A program made the position numbers and the translations under genes. The notes beneath the pieces were generated by a model that saw only the letters and a list, made by a program, of their open reading frames with translations, was not told the DNA's origin and made no database searches. Below are positions 1 to 10,713 of a stretch of DNA of 64,000 bases, one piece after another; the stretch's first letter is position 1, and the number at the start of each line of letters is the position of its first letter. Origin of the DNA: Neotamlana sedimentorum (GTDB lineage Bacteria; Bacteroidota; Bacteroidia; Flavobacteriales; Flavobacteriaceae); assembly GCF_000943565.1 (NCBI RefSeq), contig NZ_JTDW01000001.1, positions 434,001 to 498,000 of the forward strand, written 5' to 3'.

Positions 1-210
1 GGTCGATTTAAAGAAGATGCTTTGATTTATAATGAAATAGCTAAAAAAGTAATGAAAAATAACGGTGTAAAAATCAACGATATTTATGAAGTTTCAAAAA
101 CCATTCATAAAAATTATGGAAAAGGAAACAACGATGTGCATTACACTAATAAAGGTTATGAATTACTTGGTGAACATATTTCAGACTATATAAAACGAAT
201 CATAAATTAA
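1..210 (+). CDS. SGNH/GDSL hydrolase, C-terminal fragment (cut by window edge)
   Basis: The reading frame is open from base 1 and stops at 208-210, so only about 69 C-terminal residues are present. The tail contains D-V-H-Y followed by N-K-G-Y, the typical D-x-x-H block that supplies the catalytic Asp and His of SGNH/GDSL esterases. These enzymes in PULs often remove acetyl or other ester groups from sugars. The TTG at 22 is not a credible start because the frame continues upstream without a break. A sulfatase follows 50 bp downstream, and a second SGNH lipoprotein lies at 6.4 kb. The substrate cannot be told from the fragment. Confidence 0.7.
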   Translation, partial: GRFKEDALIYNEIAKKVMKNNGVKINDIYEVSKTIHKNYGKGNNDVHYTNKGYELLGEHISDYIKRIIN

Positions 211-260
211 TTAGGTGGAAATCTGATTAATTATAAAAATTATTAAACAAACTCATTAAG

Positions 261-1808
261 ATGAAACAACTCATATTTTTCTTATTGTCCATGTCAATAA
301 TAACAGTACAAGCCCAAAAAGCTGATAAAAGTCCAAATATCATCTATATTTTGGCAGACGATTTAGGCTATGGAGATGTCAAGTGTTTTAATCCGGAAGG
401 GAAAATTCCAACGCCAAATTTAGACGATATGGCAACTAATGGCATTAAGTTTACCGATGCGCACACTTCGTCGGCAGTTTGTACACCAACGCGATATGGT
501 ATTTTAACGGGACGTTATAATTGGCGTTCAACATTAAAAAAATCGGTACTAGGTGGGTTTTCTAAGTCGTTAATTAAGCAGGAACGAACCACAGTTGCCG
601 AAATGTTAAAAGCACAAGGTTACACAACCGCTTTTATTGGTAAATGGCACTTAGGTTGGGATTGGGCTACTAAACAGGGTGCCGATGAAGCTGATAGAAA
701 TAATTGGAATGCTCAATTGGCGGTGGACTATACTAAGGCTATTAAAAACGGGCCATCAACTCATGGTTTCGATTATTCATTTGGTTTTTGTGGCTCGCTT
801 GATATGGCTCCTTATGTGTATGTTGAAAACGATATACCTACTATGGTGCCAACTAAAACAACTATTAACGTAGACGAAAAAGGGTTTTGGAGAGAAGGTC
901 CAACTTCCGATGATTTCGACCATACCAATGTGCTTCAAGATTTAACCAATAAAGCCGTTAGTTATATTAGTAAAGCATCAAAAAACAAGTCACCTTTCTT
1001 TTTGTATTTCCCTTTACCTGCACCACATACACCTATTTTACCAACCACTGAATTTCTTGGGAAGAGTAATACCAATATGTATGGCGATTTTGTAATGCAG
1101 GTAGACGATGTGGTACGACAAATTAGAGATGCGCTTAAAAAACAAGGTATTTCGGAAAATACATTATTGGTTTTTACTAGCGATAATGGTTGCTCTCCAA
1201 GAGCTAATTTCGATGAACTTAAAAAAGTGAAGCACAACCCAAGTTCGGAGTTTAGAGGTGCTAAAGCCGATATTTTTGAAGGCGGACATCGCGTGCCTTT
1301 TATAGTGGAATGGCCAAAAGAAGGCTTAAAGAATACCTATTCTGATAAAACTATTTGTACTACCGATTTCTTCGCTACTTGTGCTGATATTTCTAAATTT
1401 AAATTAAACGATTATGAAGCTGAAGATAGCTTTAGTATGCTACCATTAATCACTGGAGCAAGCGATAAAAATATTCGTGAGTATACTGTTCATCATTCCA
1501 TTAATGGGTCGTTTGCAATTAGAAAAGATAGTTGGAAGCTCATTGTTTGTCCGGGTTCTGGTGGATGGAGCTATCCAAGACCACAGGATATAAAAAGCGA
1601 AGCCCTTGTGTTGCCAGAGATGCAATTATATAATTTGAAAGCCGATAAAGGCGAAACCAATAATTTAATTGGTGCCTTTCCCGAAAAAGCAGCTGTTTTA
1701 AAAGCAGCACTCAAGAAAATTATTTTAGATGGCAGAAGTACCAAAGGTAAAGTTCAAAAAAATGAAGGAATGGATGGCTGGAAACAGATAGAACCTATTA
1801 TTAACTAA
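261..1808 (+). CDS. S1-family sulfatase (CTPTR active site)
   Basis: This is a 515-residue secreted arylsulfatase-type enzyme that hydrolyses sulfate esters on sugars. Residues 1-19 form a signal peptide ending in QAQ. The metal-binding LADDLGYGD block is near residue 31, with the Asp pair at 33-34. The sulfatase signature C-T-P-T-R starts at Cys74, the residue converted to formylglycine. GKWHLG and a later TSDNG motif complete the family pattern. The segment around the signature (DAHTSSAVCTPTRYG) resembles the fourth sulfatase at 14.7 kb. It opens the main plus-strand run, 27 bp before the GH36-like gene. Subfamily and the sulfate position attacked cannot be fixed by eye. The maturation enzyme is not in the window. 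Confidence 0.93.
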   Translation: MKQLIFFLLSMSIITVQAQKADKSPNIIYILADDLGYGDVKCFNPEGKIPTPNLDDMATNGIKFTDAHTSSAVCTPTRYGILTGRYNWRSTLKKSVLGGFSKSLIKQERTTVAEMLKAQGYTTAFIGKWHLGWDWATKQGADEADRNNWNAQLAVDYTKAIKNGPSTHGFDYSFGFCGSLDMAPYVYVENDIPTMVPTKTTINVDEKGFWREGPTSDDFDHTNVLQDLTNKAVSYISKASKNKSPFFLYFPLPAPHTPILPTTEFLGKSNTNMYGDFVMQVDDVVRQIRDALKKQGISENTLLVFTSDNGCSPRANFDELKKVKHNPSSEFRGAKADIFEGGHRVPFIVEWPKEGLKNTYSDKTICTTDFFATCADISKFKLNDYEAEDSFSMLPLITGASDKNIREYTVHHSINGSFAIRKDSWKLIVCPGSGGWSYPRPQDIKSEALVLPEMQLYNLKADKGETNNLIGAFPEKAAVLKAALKKIILDGRSTKGKVQKNEGMDGWKQIEPIIN

Positions 1809-1835
1809 GCACGCTTTTAACGAATAAATAATCAG

Positions 1836-3938
1836 ATGAAAAATATAATACTTATTGTTTTAGGCCTATTCTGCTTACTATCTTGTAAGGAGCAAAGCGA
1901 TGCAAAAAAGCAAAATTCAAATTTAGATGTATTTCCCGAAATATTAAATCTATCAGCCTTAAACAAAAAAGGAGTTATAACGGTTGCTAAACAAGAATTA
2001 ACACCAGATTCTACAGGAGTTATTGCAGAAATACCATTGGGTTTTCCAGAATATAATCGTGGTATTTATTACCGTCCGTTTTCAAAAAAACTAGCGGCCG
2101 GAAATAGAGTAGAACCACTTTGGTTTAATGATGTTTCAGAATTAGATGGTTACAAACACCAAAAACCAAGAATGGATAGCCATATTAATTTAGGTGCGTT
2201 TATGATGCTTCAAAAGGCAAATGGTGACTATTTAGCGCTTTTGCCTTTAGTTTCAAACCGAATTGGCAATACGTTTTCCATTCACGATAATAAAGCATTT
2301 TTAACGGTGGCAACCTATGGTAAGGCATCCGAAAATGTCGCCGTTCCACTAATAAGTTACGGACAATCAAATAATCCTTACGAAGCAGCTAGAATGGCTT
2401 GGGAAGGTGCTATGAATACTGAAAATGTAAAAGAAAATATTAATTGGCGCTCTAAAAAAGAGTATCCTGAAGCCTACAAATATTTAGGTTGGTGTTCTTG
2501 GGAGCATTATAAACATAAAATTAATGAGGAAGTTATTTTAGGAGCCCTAAAAGGGATGAAAGAAAGTACAATTCCGTTTAGATGGATGTTGATTGATGAC
2601 GGATATTTAGACCATAAAAACGGGGCGTTATTATCTTTTGGAGTTGATAAAAAGAAGTTTCCAAACGGCTGGGAACCTATCACCAGTCAAAAGGACGAAA
2701 AAATAAAATGGATGGGTATTTGGCGAAATTTTAACGGCTATTTTGGAGCTGTATCGCCAGAGCATAACATGCCTAGTTTAAACGAACATTTGGCAGCGCG
2801 TAGTCCAAATGGTAAAAGAAAACTTTTAACACCAAAAATTTCGGAAGCATCGGCCAATGCATTTTTTCATGAAATGACAAAAAACACCAAAGACAATGGT
2901 TTTGATATTATTAAAGTCGATTTTCAATCGGATAATTTCAGAAATAACCAAGGAGCTAGCAACGCTATTTTAGGTGTGCATTATAACAATATTGCCTTAG
3001 AAGAAAATTGCAAAGACAAAGATTTAATGTTGCTAAACTGCATTGCACAACAAAATTTTAATGTGTTTAATCATAAGTATAGTGCACTTATCCGCGGAAG
3101 CGTAGATTATAAAACAACAAAAGACAGGTTAGGTGTTACTTTGGTTCAAAATTTTGCCAATGCGTTTTGGTTGGGGCATACACATTGGCTAGACCAAGAC
3201 ATGTTTTATGCTAATTTCGAAGAAACCGCGCAATTAATGGCAGTAGCTAGAGCCATGTCTGGAGGACCTATTTATCTTTCTGATGTGCCAGAACATATCG
3301 ATGATACCGTTTTAAAACCTTTAACTTACAGTGATGGACGAATTTTAGGCACCTTAGCACCAGCTGTTCCTTTGCCGGAAAGTTTAATGCAGGACCCTTA
3401 TTTCGATGGAAAAGCGTTTCGAGTAATTGCGCCGTTAAAAAACCAAACTGCAGCTATTATGGCTGTCAATTTAAATCAAGATGATAAGGAAGTTTACACG
3501 CAAGTTTCCTTAAAAGATTATGCTTTTGCTGGAGGCATGATACAACCTTACAATGGGCTTTGGAATTTACCTAATGAAGGCGTGTTGCTTTACGATTCTT
3601 ATAAAAAATCAGCTCAAGTTTTAAATGCTGATTACGTGTTTAGTTTAGAATCTAGAAAAGAACGTTTGCTATTGCTAAACCCTATTAAAAAAGGTTGGGC
3701 TATTATTGGTCGTCCAGATAAATATTTATCTGCTGCAACTTTTGATTTGTTAGAAGTTGAAGAAAATAAAATAGAGATAAATATGGTTGAAGATGGCGAT
3801 TTGTTATTGTGGACAAACGGCAAAACACCACATTCTGAAAACTTTGAATTTATAGCACAGCAGGATGGTTTGTGGTTAGGTAAATTAACTACAGCAAAAG
3901 CCGATAAAAATTATACGATTAGCACAAAAGTTGACTAG
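1836..3938 (+). CDS. GH36-like (raffinose synthase/Sip1-type) glycosidase lipoprotein
   Basis: A 700-residue protein with a lipoprotein signal (LLSC, Cys17), so probably periplasmic or outer-membrane anchored. The middle follows the raffinose-synthase/GH36 pattern: GWCSWEHYK, then LIDDGY, then IIKVDFQSD with the likely nucleophile Asp362. RGSVDYK places the likely acid/base at Asp424. The conserved LDQDMF and ARAMSGGPIYLSD blocks follow. The family includes alpha-galactosidases and alpha-galactosyl transferases acting on alpha-linked galactose. In this locus a secreted alpha-galactosidase-type exo-enzyme is the simplest reading. It lies 10 bp before the GH95 gene and is probably co-transcribed. 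The exact sugar specificity is uncertain because PUL members of this group are poorly characterised. Confidence 0.8.
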   Translation: MKNIILIVLGLFCLLSCKEQSDAKKQNSNLDVFPEILNLSALNKKGVITVAKQELTPDSTGVIAEIPLGFPEYNRGIYYRPFSKKLAAGNRVEPLWFNDVSELDGYKHQKPRMDSHINLGAFMMLQKANGDYLALLPLVSNRIGNTFSIHDNKAFLTVATYGKASENVAVPLISYGQSNNPYEAARMAWEGAMNTENVKENINWRSKKEYPEAYKYLGWCSWEHYKHKINEEVILGALKGMKESTIPFRWMLIDDGYLDHKNGALLSFGVDKKKFPNGWEPITSQKDEKIKWMGIWRNFNGYFGAVSPEHNMPSLNEHLAARSPNGKRKLLTPKISEASANAFFHEMTKNTKDNGFDIIKVDFQSDNFRNNQGASNAILGVHYNNIALEENCKDKDLMLLNCIAQQNFNVFNHKYSALIRGSVDYKTTKDRLGVTLVQNFANAFWLGHTHWLDQDMFYANFEETAQLMAVARAMSGGPIYLSDVPEHIDDTVLKPLTYSDGRILGTLAPAVPLPESLMQDPYFDGKAFRVIAPLKNQTAAIMAVNLNQDDKEVYTQVSLKDYAFAGGMIQPYNGLWNLPNEGVLLYDSYKKSAQVLNADYVFSLESRKERLLLLNPIKKGWAIIGRPDKYLSAATFDLLEVEENKIEINMVEDGDLLLWTNGKTPHSENFEFIAQQDGLWLGKLTTAKADKNYTISTKVD

Positions 3939-3948
3939 ATAAAACCTA

Positions 3949-6414
3949 ATGAAATATTTAATAACCATAACCATTTTACTGTTTTCTGTGCTTCAAGTTC
4001 AGGCGCAATTTTTACTGACTTACGATGAGCCAGCGACTGCTTTTTCGGAAGCGCAGCGCAATGATTACCGAAAACCAGGATACATGCAAGAAGCTTTGCC
4101 TTTGGGTAACGGACGACTAGGCGCTATGTTTTCTGGCGGAATTGCCGAAGAGCATATCATGCTTAACGATATTACATTGTGGATGAACGCTAAAAGAGGT
4201 TTAAACGAGGTTGAACAATCTGGAACAAGAATAGGCGCTTATAAAAACTTCGATAAAGTTCGTGAAGCTTATAGAAATGAAAAATATGGCACTGCCGAAG
4301 GCAGTATGGAAGCCACGTCTACCAAATATCTTAGTAGCGAGCAACCTTTGGGTAATTATGCGCCATTTACCGATGTATTTATTACAACAAATCACAATCC
4401 AAATGAGGTTTCAAATTACACACGCTCGTTAAATGCCTTTACAGGAATTGGCTCTGTAAATTATAGCATTGGGAAAGCTAATTTTAAGCGCGAATATTTT
4501 TGTAGCTATCCAAATGATGTGCTTGCCATTCGCTACAGCGCTCAAAATGCAACTATAAACCTAAGTATTAAAGCAAGCTCATTACATAAAATTACCAGTT
4601 TAAAGGCAGATGGGAATCTGTTAGTTTTAAATGGTGAAGCTGCTATGGAAAATGACCCTATTCAGTTTCAAAAAAGAGTTTATATTGATGCTGGCAAAGC
4701 TAAAATAACAGCCAATAATAATGGTGAGTTACAAGTTGAAAACGCCAAAGATGTAAAAATTTATATTTCGGCTTACACCGATTATTTGCCAGATTATCCA
4801 ACCTTTAAAGGACGAAATTTTGAAGCTGATGCTGAAAAAACTTTAGAAACAGCAGTAAACTTAGGCTATAAAGTGCTTAAAAATGCGCATGTAAAAGATG
4901 TGTCTAGTTTAATGGATAACTGCGAGTTAAACCTAGAGTACAAACCGCTAAATCTTACAACCGACGAATTAATTAAAAACGGACCAAGTTTAGAGCTTGA
5001 GAATCTGTATTTTAATTATGCGCGTTATTTGCAGTTAAGTTGCTCTAGAAATGCGCCAGTACCATCGAATTTACAAGGTTTATGGAACGGACATTTAAAA
5101 CCTGCTTGGAATGCCGACTACCATACCGATATTAATTTAGCTATGAACTATTGGATGGTAGAAACCGCCAATTTACCAAGCTCTTTTGCGCCTTATGTGT
5201 CTTATTTAAAAATGATAGCAGAATCTGGTAAGTACACAGCAAGAGAATCTTTTGGAATAGAACAAGGTTGGAGTATGGGACTTAACGGAAATGTATTTGG
5301 GTTTACAGCTCCTAATGTTCATGGTCGCAGAATGCAACAATCGGGCGCTTGGTTGTGTCAAAATTTGTTCGAGCATTATGCTTTTAGTAAAGACAAAAAA
5401 TACCTTGAAGAAATTTATCCAATATTAAAAGGAGCCGCCGAGTTTTATATGGAATTTTTAGCGCCTTGGAAAGATGGCTCATTAATTGTGTATCCAACAT
5501 GGTCGCCAGAAAACGCCTATTTGGTAAAAGAGTTTGGGAAATTAAATAAGCAAGCTTACGGCGCTTCTTTCGAGCAACAATTGGCACTTAATTTATTTAC
5601 CGATTGTATTGAAGCTTCTATTGTATTAAATAAAGATGAAGCGTTTCGAGCAAAACTTAAAACCATAATCCCGAAGTTAACACCTCAAAAAATTGGGCAG
5701 TACGGTCAAATTCAAGAATGGCCAGAAGATTGGGATCGCCCAACAGATCAACATCGTCATATTTCACATTTAATGGCCTTGCATCCAGGACGTGATTTTT
5801 CGCCCTTAACCACACCCGAATTAACTACCGCGGCTTTAGTTACAATGAAGCATCGTGGCGATATTTCAACCGGTTGGAGTACAGCGTGGAAAACTAATTT
5901 TTGGGCACGATTGCATAATGGCGATAAAGCGCATCAATTCTATCAATTTTTAACGTCAAAACGCGCATATCCAAATTTGTTCGATTTTCATCCTCCGTTT
6001 CAAATCGACGGTAATTTTGGTGGTGTAGCCGGTGTGTGTGAAATGTTATTGCAAAGTCATTTAAGAAGCATTAATAATTCAGCAAAACAAATAGAACAGG
6101 CTGCTTTTGTAGGGTATCAAAATAAATCAAATTCGAATCATTTTATTCCTAAAACACCTCATGATATTATCGCAAATGCGCCATACATTTTACATCTATT
6201 ACCCGCTTTACCTAGTGTTTGGCCTAACGGAAGTGTAAAAGGTTTAAGAGCACGCGGAGGATTGGAAGTTGACATAATTTGGAAAGACGGAAAATTAATT
6301 GAAGCTAAAATAACTGCGAAAACCAACACTAGTTTTAGAGTTTATTCAGAAGGAAATTTATCTCAAGTTTTTAGTTTGAATAAGGATGAAGTTAAAGTTT
6401 GGAAATCTAAATAA
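3949..6414 (+). CDS. GH95 family alpha-L-fucosidase (or alpha-L-galactosidase)
   Basis: An 821-residue secreted enzyme (signal peptide to about residue 20, QAQ). The N-terminal domain begins with the GH95 hallmark [17 protein letters not shown] and LNDITLW. The (alpha/alpha)6 catalytic part has [10 protein letters not shown] (Asp394, Asn396), TWSPENAY with Glu521, and [12 protein letters not shown] with Asp687. These match the catalytic Asn, Glu and Asp regions known from bifidobacterial AfcA. GH95 enzymes remove terminal alpha-L-fucose by inversion, and some members act on L-galactose. It sits between the GH36-like gene (10 bp upstream) and an SGNH hydrolase (12 bp downstream). Together with GH29 and the GH141-like gene it supports a fucose-containing substrate. 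Confidence 0.92.
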   Translation: MKYLITITILLFSVLQVQAQFLLTYDEPATAFSEAQRNDYRKPGYMQEALPLGNGRLGAMFSGGIAEEHIMLNDITLWMNAKRGLNEVEQSGTRIGAYKNFDKVREAYRNEKYGTAEGSMEATSTKYLSSEQPLGNYAPFTDVFITTNHNPNEVSNYTRSLNAFTGIGSVNYSIGKANFKREYFCSYPNDVLAIRYSAQNATINLSIKASSLHKITSLKADGNLLVLNGEAAMENDPIQFQKRVYIDAGKAKITANNNGELQVENAKDVKIYISAYTDYLPDYPTFKGRNFEADAEKTLETAVNLGYKVLKNAHVKDVSSLMDNCELNLEYKPLNLTTDELIKNGPSLELENLYFNYARYLQLSCSRNAPVPSNLQGLWNGHLKPAWNADYHTDINLAMNYWMVETANLPSSFAPYVSYLKMIAESGKYTARESFGIEQGWSMGLNGNVFGFTAPNVHGRRMQQSGAWLCQNLFEHYAFSKDKKYLEEIYPILKGAAEFYMEFLAPWKDGSLIVYPTWSPENAYLVKEFGKLNKQAYGASFEQQLALNLFTDCIEASIVLNKDEAFRAKLKTIIPKLTPQKIGQYGQIQEWPEDWDRPTDQHRHISHLMALHPGRDFSPLTTPELTTAALVTMKHRGDISTGWSTAWKTNFWARLHNGDKAHQFYQFLTSKRAYPNLFDFHPPFQIDGNFGGVAGVCEMLLQSHLRSINNSAKQIEQAAFVGYQNKSNSNHFIPKTPHDIIANAPYILHLLPALPSVWPNGSVKGLRARGGLEVDIIWKDGKLIEAKITAKTNTSFRVYSEGNLSQVFSLNKDEVKVWKSK

Positions 6415-6426
6415 AAAAATAAATTT

Positions 6427-7059
6427 ATGAAGAAAGCATTTTTATTAATGGGTACACTTTTAATGTTTTGGTCCTGTACTACCAAACCAAAAATTATAGC
6501 TTGTGTTGGCGACAGTATTACTGCTGGTGCAAGACATAAAAAGCAAAGTGTAACAGCATACCCGAAGGTTTTAAGTGATTTATTAGGTGATGATTATTCG
6601 GTTGTTAATTTAGGTAGAAGTGGGGCAACGGCTTTAATTAATGGTAATTTGCCATATTGGAATTGTAAAGAATTTTCGAATGTATTTGCCGTAAAACCAG
6701 ATGTTATTACTATTAAATTAGGCACAAACGATTCTAAACCTCAAAACTGGAACGCCCAAGATTTTAAAGAAAGCTACCAAAGTTTAATCGATACCTTTCA
6801 AACCATTTCATCATCTCCAAAAATATACTTGTGTTTGCCTGTTCCGGTTTATGCACACAGTAAATTTAAAATCGATGGGACTGTTGTTAACCAGGGAGTT
6901 ATTCCAATTATTAAATCTTTAGCAACAGAAAATAACTTATCCGTAATAGATTTATATGAGCCTTTTCTTGATAAAGAAAAATTGGTGCCAGATGGTGTTC
7001 ATCCCGAAGAAGAAGGCGCTGCGCTAATGGCCAAAATAATGGCGCAAAAACTACAATAA
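6427..7059 (+). CDS. SGNH/GDSL hydrolase lipoprotein
   Basis: A 210-residue lipoprotein (signal ending FWSC, Cys17). It shows the four SGNH blocks: GDSITAG with the nucleophile Ser, LGRSGATA for the block II Gly, GTND for block III, and DGVHPEEEG with the catalytic Asp and His. Such proteins act as carbohydrate or lysophospholipid esterases. In a PUL, removal of acetyl or similar ester groups from oligosaccharides is likely but not shown. Only 2 bp separate its stop from the GH116-like start, which argues for translational coupling in one operon. Confidence 0.85.
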   Translation: MKKAFLLMGTLLMFWSCTTKPKIIACVGDSITAGARHKKQSVTAYPKVLSDLLGDDYSVVNLGRSGATALINGNLPYWNCKEFSNVFAVKPDVITIKLGTNDSKPQNWNAQDFKESYQSLIDTFQTISSSPKIYLCLPVPVYAHSKFKIDGTVVNQGVIPIIKSLATENNLSVIDLYEPFLDKEKLVPDGVHPEEEGAALMAKIMAQKLQ

Positions 7060-7061
7060 TC

Positions 7062-9644
7062 ATGACTAAACTAAACAAACTAAAGATATTATTTTTATTA
7101 ACGATTGGCTCTGTTACCGCTCAAAGTCAACAATTAAATTGGCCGGTTTTAAAAACGTACGACCAAGATCATATTCAAAAAATAAAAATGCCAATTGGCG
7201 GTATAGGAACGGGCACGATTTCATTTACAGGGCGCGGTAGTTTAGAAGATTGGGAAATTATGAATCGTCCTGCTAAGGGATTTAATCCAACTTTAGAAAA
7301 TCGCGGACCAGTAAAACAAAAAGGACCATTTTTTGCAATTTATGTTGAAGATGGGCAAGGTAAAAAACAAACACGATTATTGGAAGGGCCACCAGACGAA
7401 TCGAGCTACGAAGGGCCTTGGGGCGCATATTCTAACCAGCATGGTTTACCTCGATTTAGTAAGGCAATTTTTAAAACGGCCTATCCATTTGGGCAAGTGT
7501 TTTTAAGTGACGAAAGTCTTCCTGTTGAGGTGGTTGTTGGTGCTTTTAATCCGCTAATTCCTGGAAATATCGACGATAGTAGTATTCCAATGGCTATTGT
7601 TAATTACAAAGTGAAAAATACAAGCGATAAATCTGTCACTATATCTATTGCCGGAAGTATTCAAAATTTTATAGGATTCGACGGTACGCGCGGAAAAACC
7701 ATAAAAAATGTAAATAATATTCGTGAGTTAAATGGTGTAAAAGGGATTCATTATACAACGGAAGGCGTTGATCCAGAAAGCGAACAATGGGGCACAATGA
7801 GTTTTGTGTCTTTAAACAATGGCGAAACAAGCTATCGAACAGCATGGCAAGAAATGAAAAGCCGTTGGGATAAAAAACGACTAGATTTTTGGGACGATTT
7901 TAGTGCCGATGGCATTCTAGAAAAAAGAGAAAATAAATCCGCTAATGCTCCAATGGGGTCTATTGCGGTAAAAAACACGTTAAAGCCTGGTGAAGAAAGA
8001 AACTTTCAATTTTTAATTAGTTGGCATTTTCCAAACAGACAAACTTGGGATAAACCAGGGTTTCAAAAACATATAAAAGCTACGGTTGGAAATTATTACA
8101 CTACAAAATATACCGATTCTTGGGATGTTATTTTAAAAACCTTGCCGCGTTTAAATACGCTTGAAGATAACACGAAAACCTTTGTAAACGCTTTAATAAA
8201 AAGTGATTTTCCAAAGGAAATTAAAGAATCGGCACTATTTAATTTAGCGCATTTACGCACGCAATTAGCCTTTAGAATAAAAAGTGGCCACCTATTAGGT
8301 TGGGAAGGGCTTTTTGATACTTACGGGTCTTGTTTTGGTTCGTGTACACACGTATGGAATTATGAGCAAACAACGCCTTTTTTATTTGGTGAACTAGCTA
8401 AAACCATGCGCGATGTAGAATTTGGTTATGCCACAGATGATGAAGGCTTAATGAGTTTTCGTGTGTATTTACCTTTGGAAGAAGGTCAAAAATGGGGGAA
8501 AGCCGCTGCCGACGGACAAATGGGAAGTATTATGAAGTTTTACCGCGATTGGCAACTTTCGGGTGACGATGATTTCCTTAAAAAGCATTGGCCAAAAGTA
8601 AAAAAATCGCTTGAGTTTTGTTGGATTGATGGCGGATGGGATGCTAATAAAGATGGTGTCATGGAAGGCTCGCAACACAACACCATGGATGTGGAATATT
8701 TTGGGCCAAATCCGCAAATGGGTTTTTGGTATTTGGGAGCACTTAAAGCTACAGCAGAAATGGCTGATTATTTGGGAGAAAATAAATTCGCTAAAACCTG
8801 CAGGAATCTTTATAAATCGGGTTCAAAATGGATGGACGACAATTTATTTAATGGCGAATACTACGAGCAGCATATTCAACCACCAATGTCGGTTAATAAT
8901 GTAGCTGAAGCACTTATTGGAGCAACAGGCCCTACTAAAGGTGTCGATTATACGTCGCCAGATTACCAATTAGGAAAAGGCGTTTTGGTCGATCAGTTGG
9001 TAGGGCAAGTGTTTTCCCATATCGTTGGGTTGGGGTATTTAGCAAAAGAGGAACATATTAAAAAATCGCTGGAATCTATTTTAAAGTATAATTATGTTGA
9101 AAATATGGCTTCACATGCCAATTTTCATCGATCGTATGCTCTCGGCGACGAGTCGGCCTTATTAATGGCGGCTTACCCAGGAGAACGACCAGAAAAACCA
9201 TTTCCGTATTTCACCGAAGTAATGACAGGTTTTGAATATACAGCAGCCGTTGGAATGCTTCAAGAAGGATTAACAGACGATGGTTTGTTGTGCATTCAAA
9301 ATATCCGAGATCGTTATGACGGTAAAAAAAGAAGTCCGTTTAACGAAGCCGAAGCGGGACATCATTATGCCAGAAGCATGATGGCTTGGGCAGGTATTTT
9401 AGCTGTTACAGAGTTTCAATATTCTGCCGTAGAAAAATCAATGAAATTTACATCAAAACCTGGTACTTATTTTTGGAGTAACGGCTTTAGCTATGGTACT
9501 ATTAAGGTAGAAAACAAATTGGCAGAACTAATGGTGCTTTCAGGAGAATTGAGATTAGAAAGCTTCACTTTAAACGGAGTTGGCACCAAGAAACTAAATA
9601 GTTTACTTATAAAAACAGAAGAAACCATTCAAATTAAAATATAA
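7062..9644 (+). CDS. GH116-like glycoside hydrolase (GBA2/DUF608 type)
   Basis: An 860-residue secreted protein with a signal peptide to about residue 22. The N-terminal beta-sandwich carries MPIGGIGTGTISFTGRG and LEDWEIMNRPAKG, which mark the GBA2 N-terminal domain. The C-terminal (alpha/alpha)6 domain has THVWNYEQ, DGVMEGSQHNTMDVEYFGPNP and NEAEAGHHYARSMMAWAG, all typical of the DUF608/GH116 catalytic domain. Characterised GH116 enzymes are retaining beta-glucosidases, beta-xylosidases or beta-N-acetylglucosaminidases. The region aligned with the usual nucleophile does not look canonical to me, so I do not assign catalytic residues. Substrate in this locus is unknown; a beta-linked xylose, glucose or uronate side chain is possible. 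Confidence 0.82.
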   Translation: MTKLNKLKILFLLTIGSVTAQSQQLNWPVLKTYDQDHIQKIKMPIGGIGTGTISFTGRGSLEDWEIMNRPAKGFNPTLENRGPVKQKGPFFAIYVEDGQGKKQTRLLEGPPDESSYEGPWGAYSNQHGLPRFSKAIFKTAYPFGQVFLSDESLPVEVVVGAFNPLIPGNIDDSSIPMAIVNYKVKNTSDKSVTISIAGSIQNFIGFDGTRGKTIKNVNNIRELNGVKGIHYTTEGVDPESEQWGTMSFVSLNNGETSYRTAWQEMKSRWDKKRLDFWDDFSADGILEKRENKSANAPMGSIAVKNTLKPGEERNFQFLISWHFPNRQTWDKPGFQKHIKATVGNYYTTKYTDSWDVILKTLPRLNTLEDNTKTFVNALIKSDFPKEIKESALFNLAHLRTQLAFRIKSGHLLGWEGLFDTYGSCFGSCTHVWNYEQTTPFLFGELAKTMRDVEFGYATDDEGLMSFRVYLPLEEGQKWGKAAADGQMGSIMKFYRDWQLSGDDDFLKKHWPKVKKSLEFCWIDGGWDANKDGVMEGSQHNTMDVEYFGPNPQMGFWYLGALKATAEMADYLGENKFAKTCRNLYKSGSKWMDDNLFNGEYYEQHIQPPMSVNNVAEALIGATGPTKGVDYTSPDYQLGKGVLVDQLVGQVFSHIVGLGYLAKEEHIKKSLESILKYNYVENMASHANFHRSYALGDESALLMAAYPGERPEKPFPYFTEVMTGFEYTAAVGMLQEGLTDDGLLCIQNIRDRYDGKKRSPFNEAEAGHHYARSMMAWAGILAVTEFQYSAVEKSMKFTSKPGTYFWSNGFSYGTIKVENKLAELMVLSGELRLESFTLNGVGTKKLNSLLIKTEETIQIKI

Positions 9645-9649
9645 AACCA

Positions 9650-10699
9650 ATGACAATTAAATTTAAAACGTATTTGTATTTACCATTAGCAGGAATACTA
9701 TTCATTTTTATTACGGCTTGTGGAAATAAAAAATCGAAGGCAGACACGATGTCTCAAGAAGAAGTTGTAGATAAGGAGCAACAAAAAGAACCTATAAGTT
9801 TTGAGTATTCCGAGGTTACAGGAATTGGAAAAGACTCAGTATATAACAGAAGAGACCCAAGTGATATTATTAAAGTTAACGATACATATTACGTGTATTA
9901 CACCAGAATGGATAAGCCTATAAGATCTGGATATTGGGGCACTATTTGGTATGCAACTTCAACCGATGAAGGTCACACTTGGCAAGAGCAAGGCATGGCT
10001 TTAAATGTTGGTGAAAAAGGAACGTTCGATAATCATTCGGTATTTACACCAAATATTTTAGTGTTTAAAGGGAAATATTATCTGTATTATACCGGAGTTC
10101 AACCAACACCTGGAAATGCAGAAAGAAAGTTTGAAGGTAATAGCACTACCGATTTTACCGGAATTGGAGTTGCCGTTTCTAATAGTCCAGAGGGACCATT
10201 TAAACGTGTTCATTCAGAACCAGTGATTGCACATAGTGAAGTGTCTTCAGATTTTGATAGTTATCGCGTTGACGATGCCAGTATGTTGGTACGTGATGGA
10301 AAAATTTGGTTGTATTATAAAGGACGCTGTATTGAGCATGGAAAAGTAGGTGCAAGACATACGCAAATGGGTGTGGCTATGGCAGACACGCCTGAAGGAC
10401 CTTTTAAAAAATACGATCATCCTTTAATAGAAAAAGGACATGAAGTGTTAATTTGGAATCAAAACGGAGGTATTGCATCGCTTGCGTCTTTAAGTAAATC
10501 CATTCATTGGGCTGAAGATGGCTTAGACTTTAATCCGCTTCAAGAAAATTTGGAACATATTCCTATGGCTCCAGGTTTATACCGACCACATTTAGAAAAT
10601 GGAAATACAGCAAGCGAAGTACCTGGTTGGGGAATTTGCATGCGCCAAAGTAAAGGCGAAGCGCATTTGTTTAGATATGAAATTAAGAATTTAGACTAG
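9650..10699 (+). CDS. GH117-like five-bladed propeller glycosidase lipoprotein
   Basis: A 349-residue lipoprotein (ITAC, Cys24). The rest is a beta-propeller of GH43/GH117 type. It contains NRRDPSDIIKVNDTYYVYYT with Asp69 as a likely general base, RVDDASML with Asp208/Asp209, and EKGHEVLIW with His264-Glu265. Known GH117 enzymes are exo 3,6-anhydro-L-galactosidases that use two Asp and a His acid, so this set is compatible. The family could also be annotated as GH43-like. A close relative is encoded at 18.7 kb. The gene follows the GH116-like gene after 5 bp. I am confident of the fold and less so of the family number and substrate. Confidence 0.7.
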   Translation: MTIKFKTYLYLPLAGILFIFITACGNKKSKADTMSQEEVVDKEQQKEPISFEYSEVTGIGKDSVYNRRDPSDIIKVNDTYYVYYTRMDKPIRSGYWGTIWYATSTDEGHTWQEQGMALNVGEKGTFDNHSVFTPNILVFKGKYYLYYTGVQPTPGNAERKFEGNSTTDFTGIGVAVSNSPEGPFKRVHSEPVIAHSEVSSDFDSYRVDDASMLVRDGKIWLYYKGRCIEHGKVGARHTQMGVAMADTPEGPFKKYDHPLIEKGHEVLIWNQNGGIASLASLSKSIHWAEDGLDFNPLQENLEHIPMAPGLYRPHLENGNTASEVPGWGICMRQSKGEAHLFRYEIKNLD

Positions 10700-10713
10700 A
10701 AACATTTAAAACC

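Noticed and set aside
22-210. A short gene starting at TTG 22
   Set aside because: The frame is open to the left edge and the tail has SGNH motifs, so it is the end of a larger gene.
8611-8904. A 97-codon open frame within the GH116-like gene
   Set aside because: Overlapping frame of a well-supported gene, with no motif or leader of its own.
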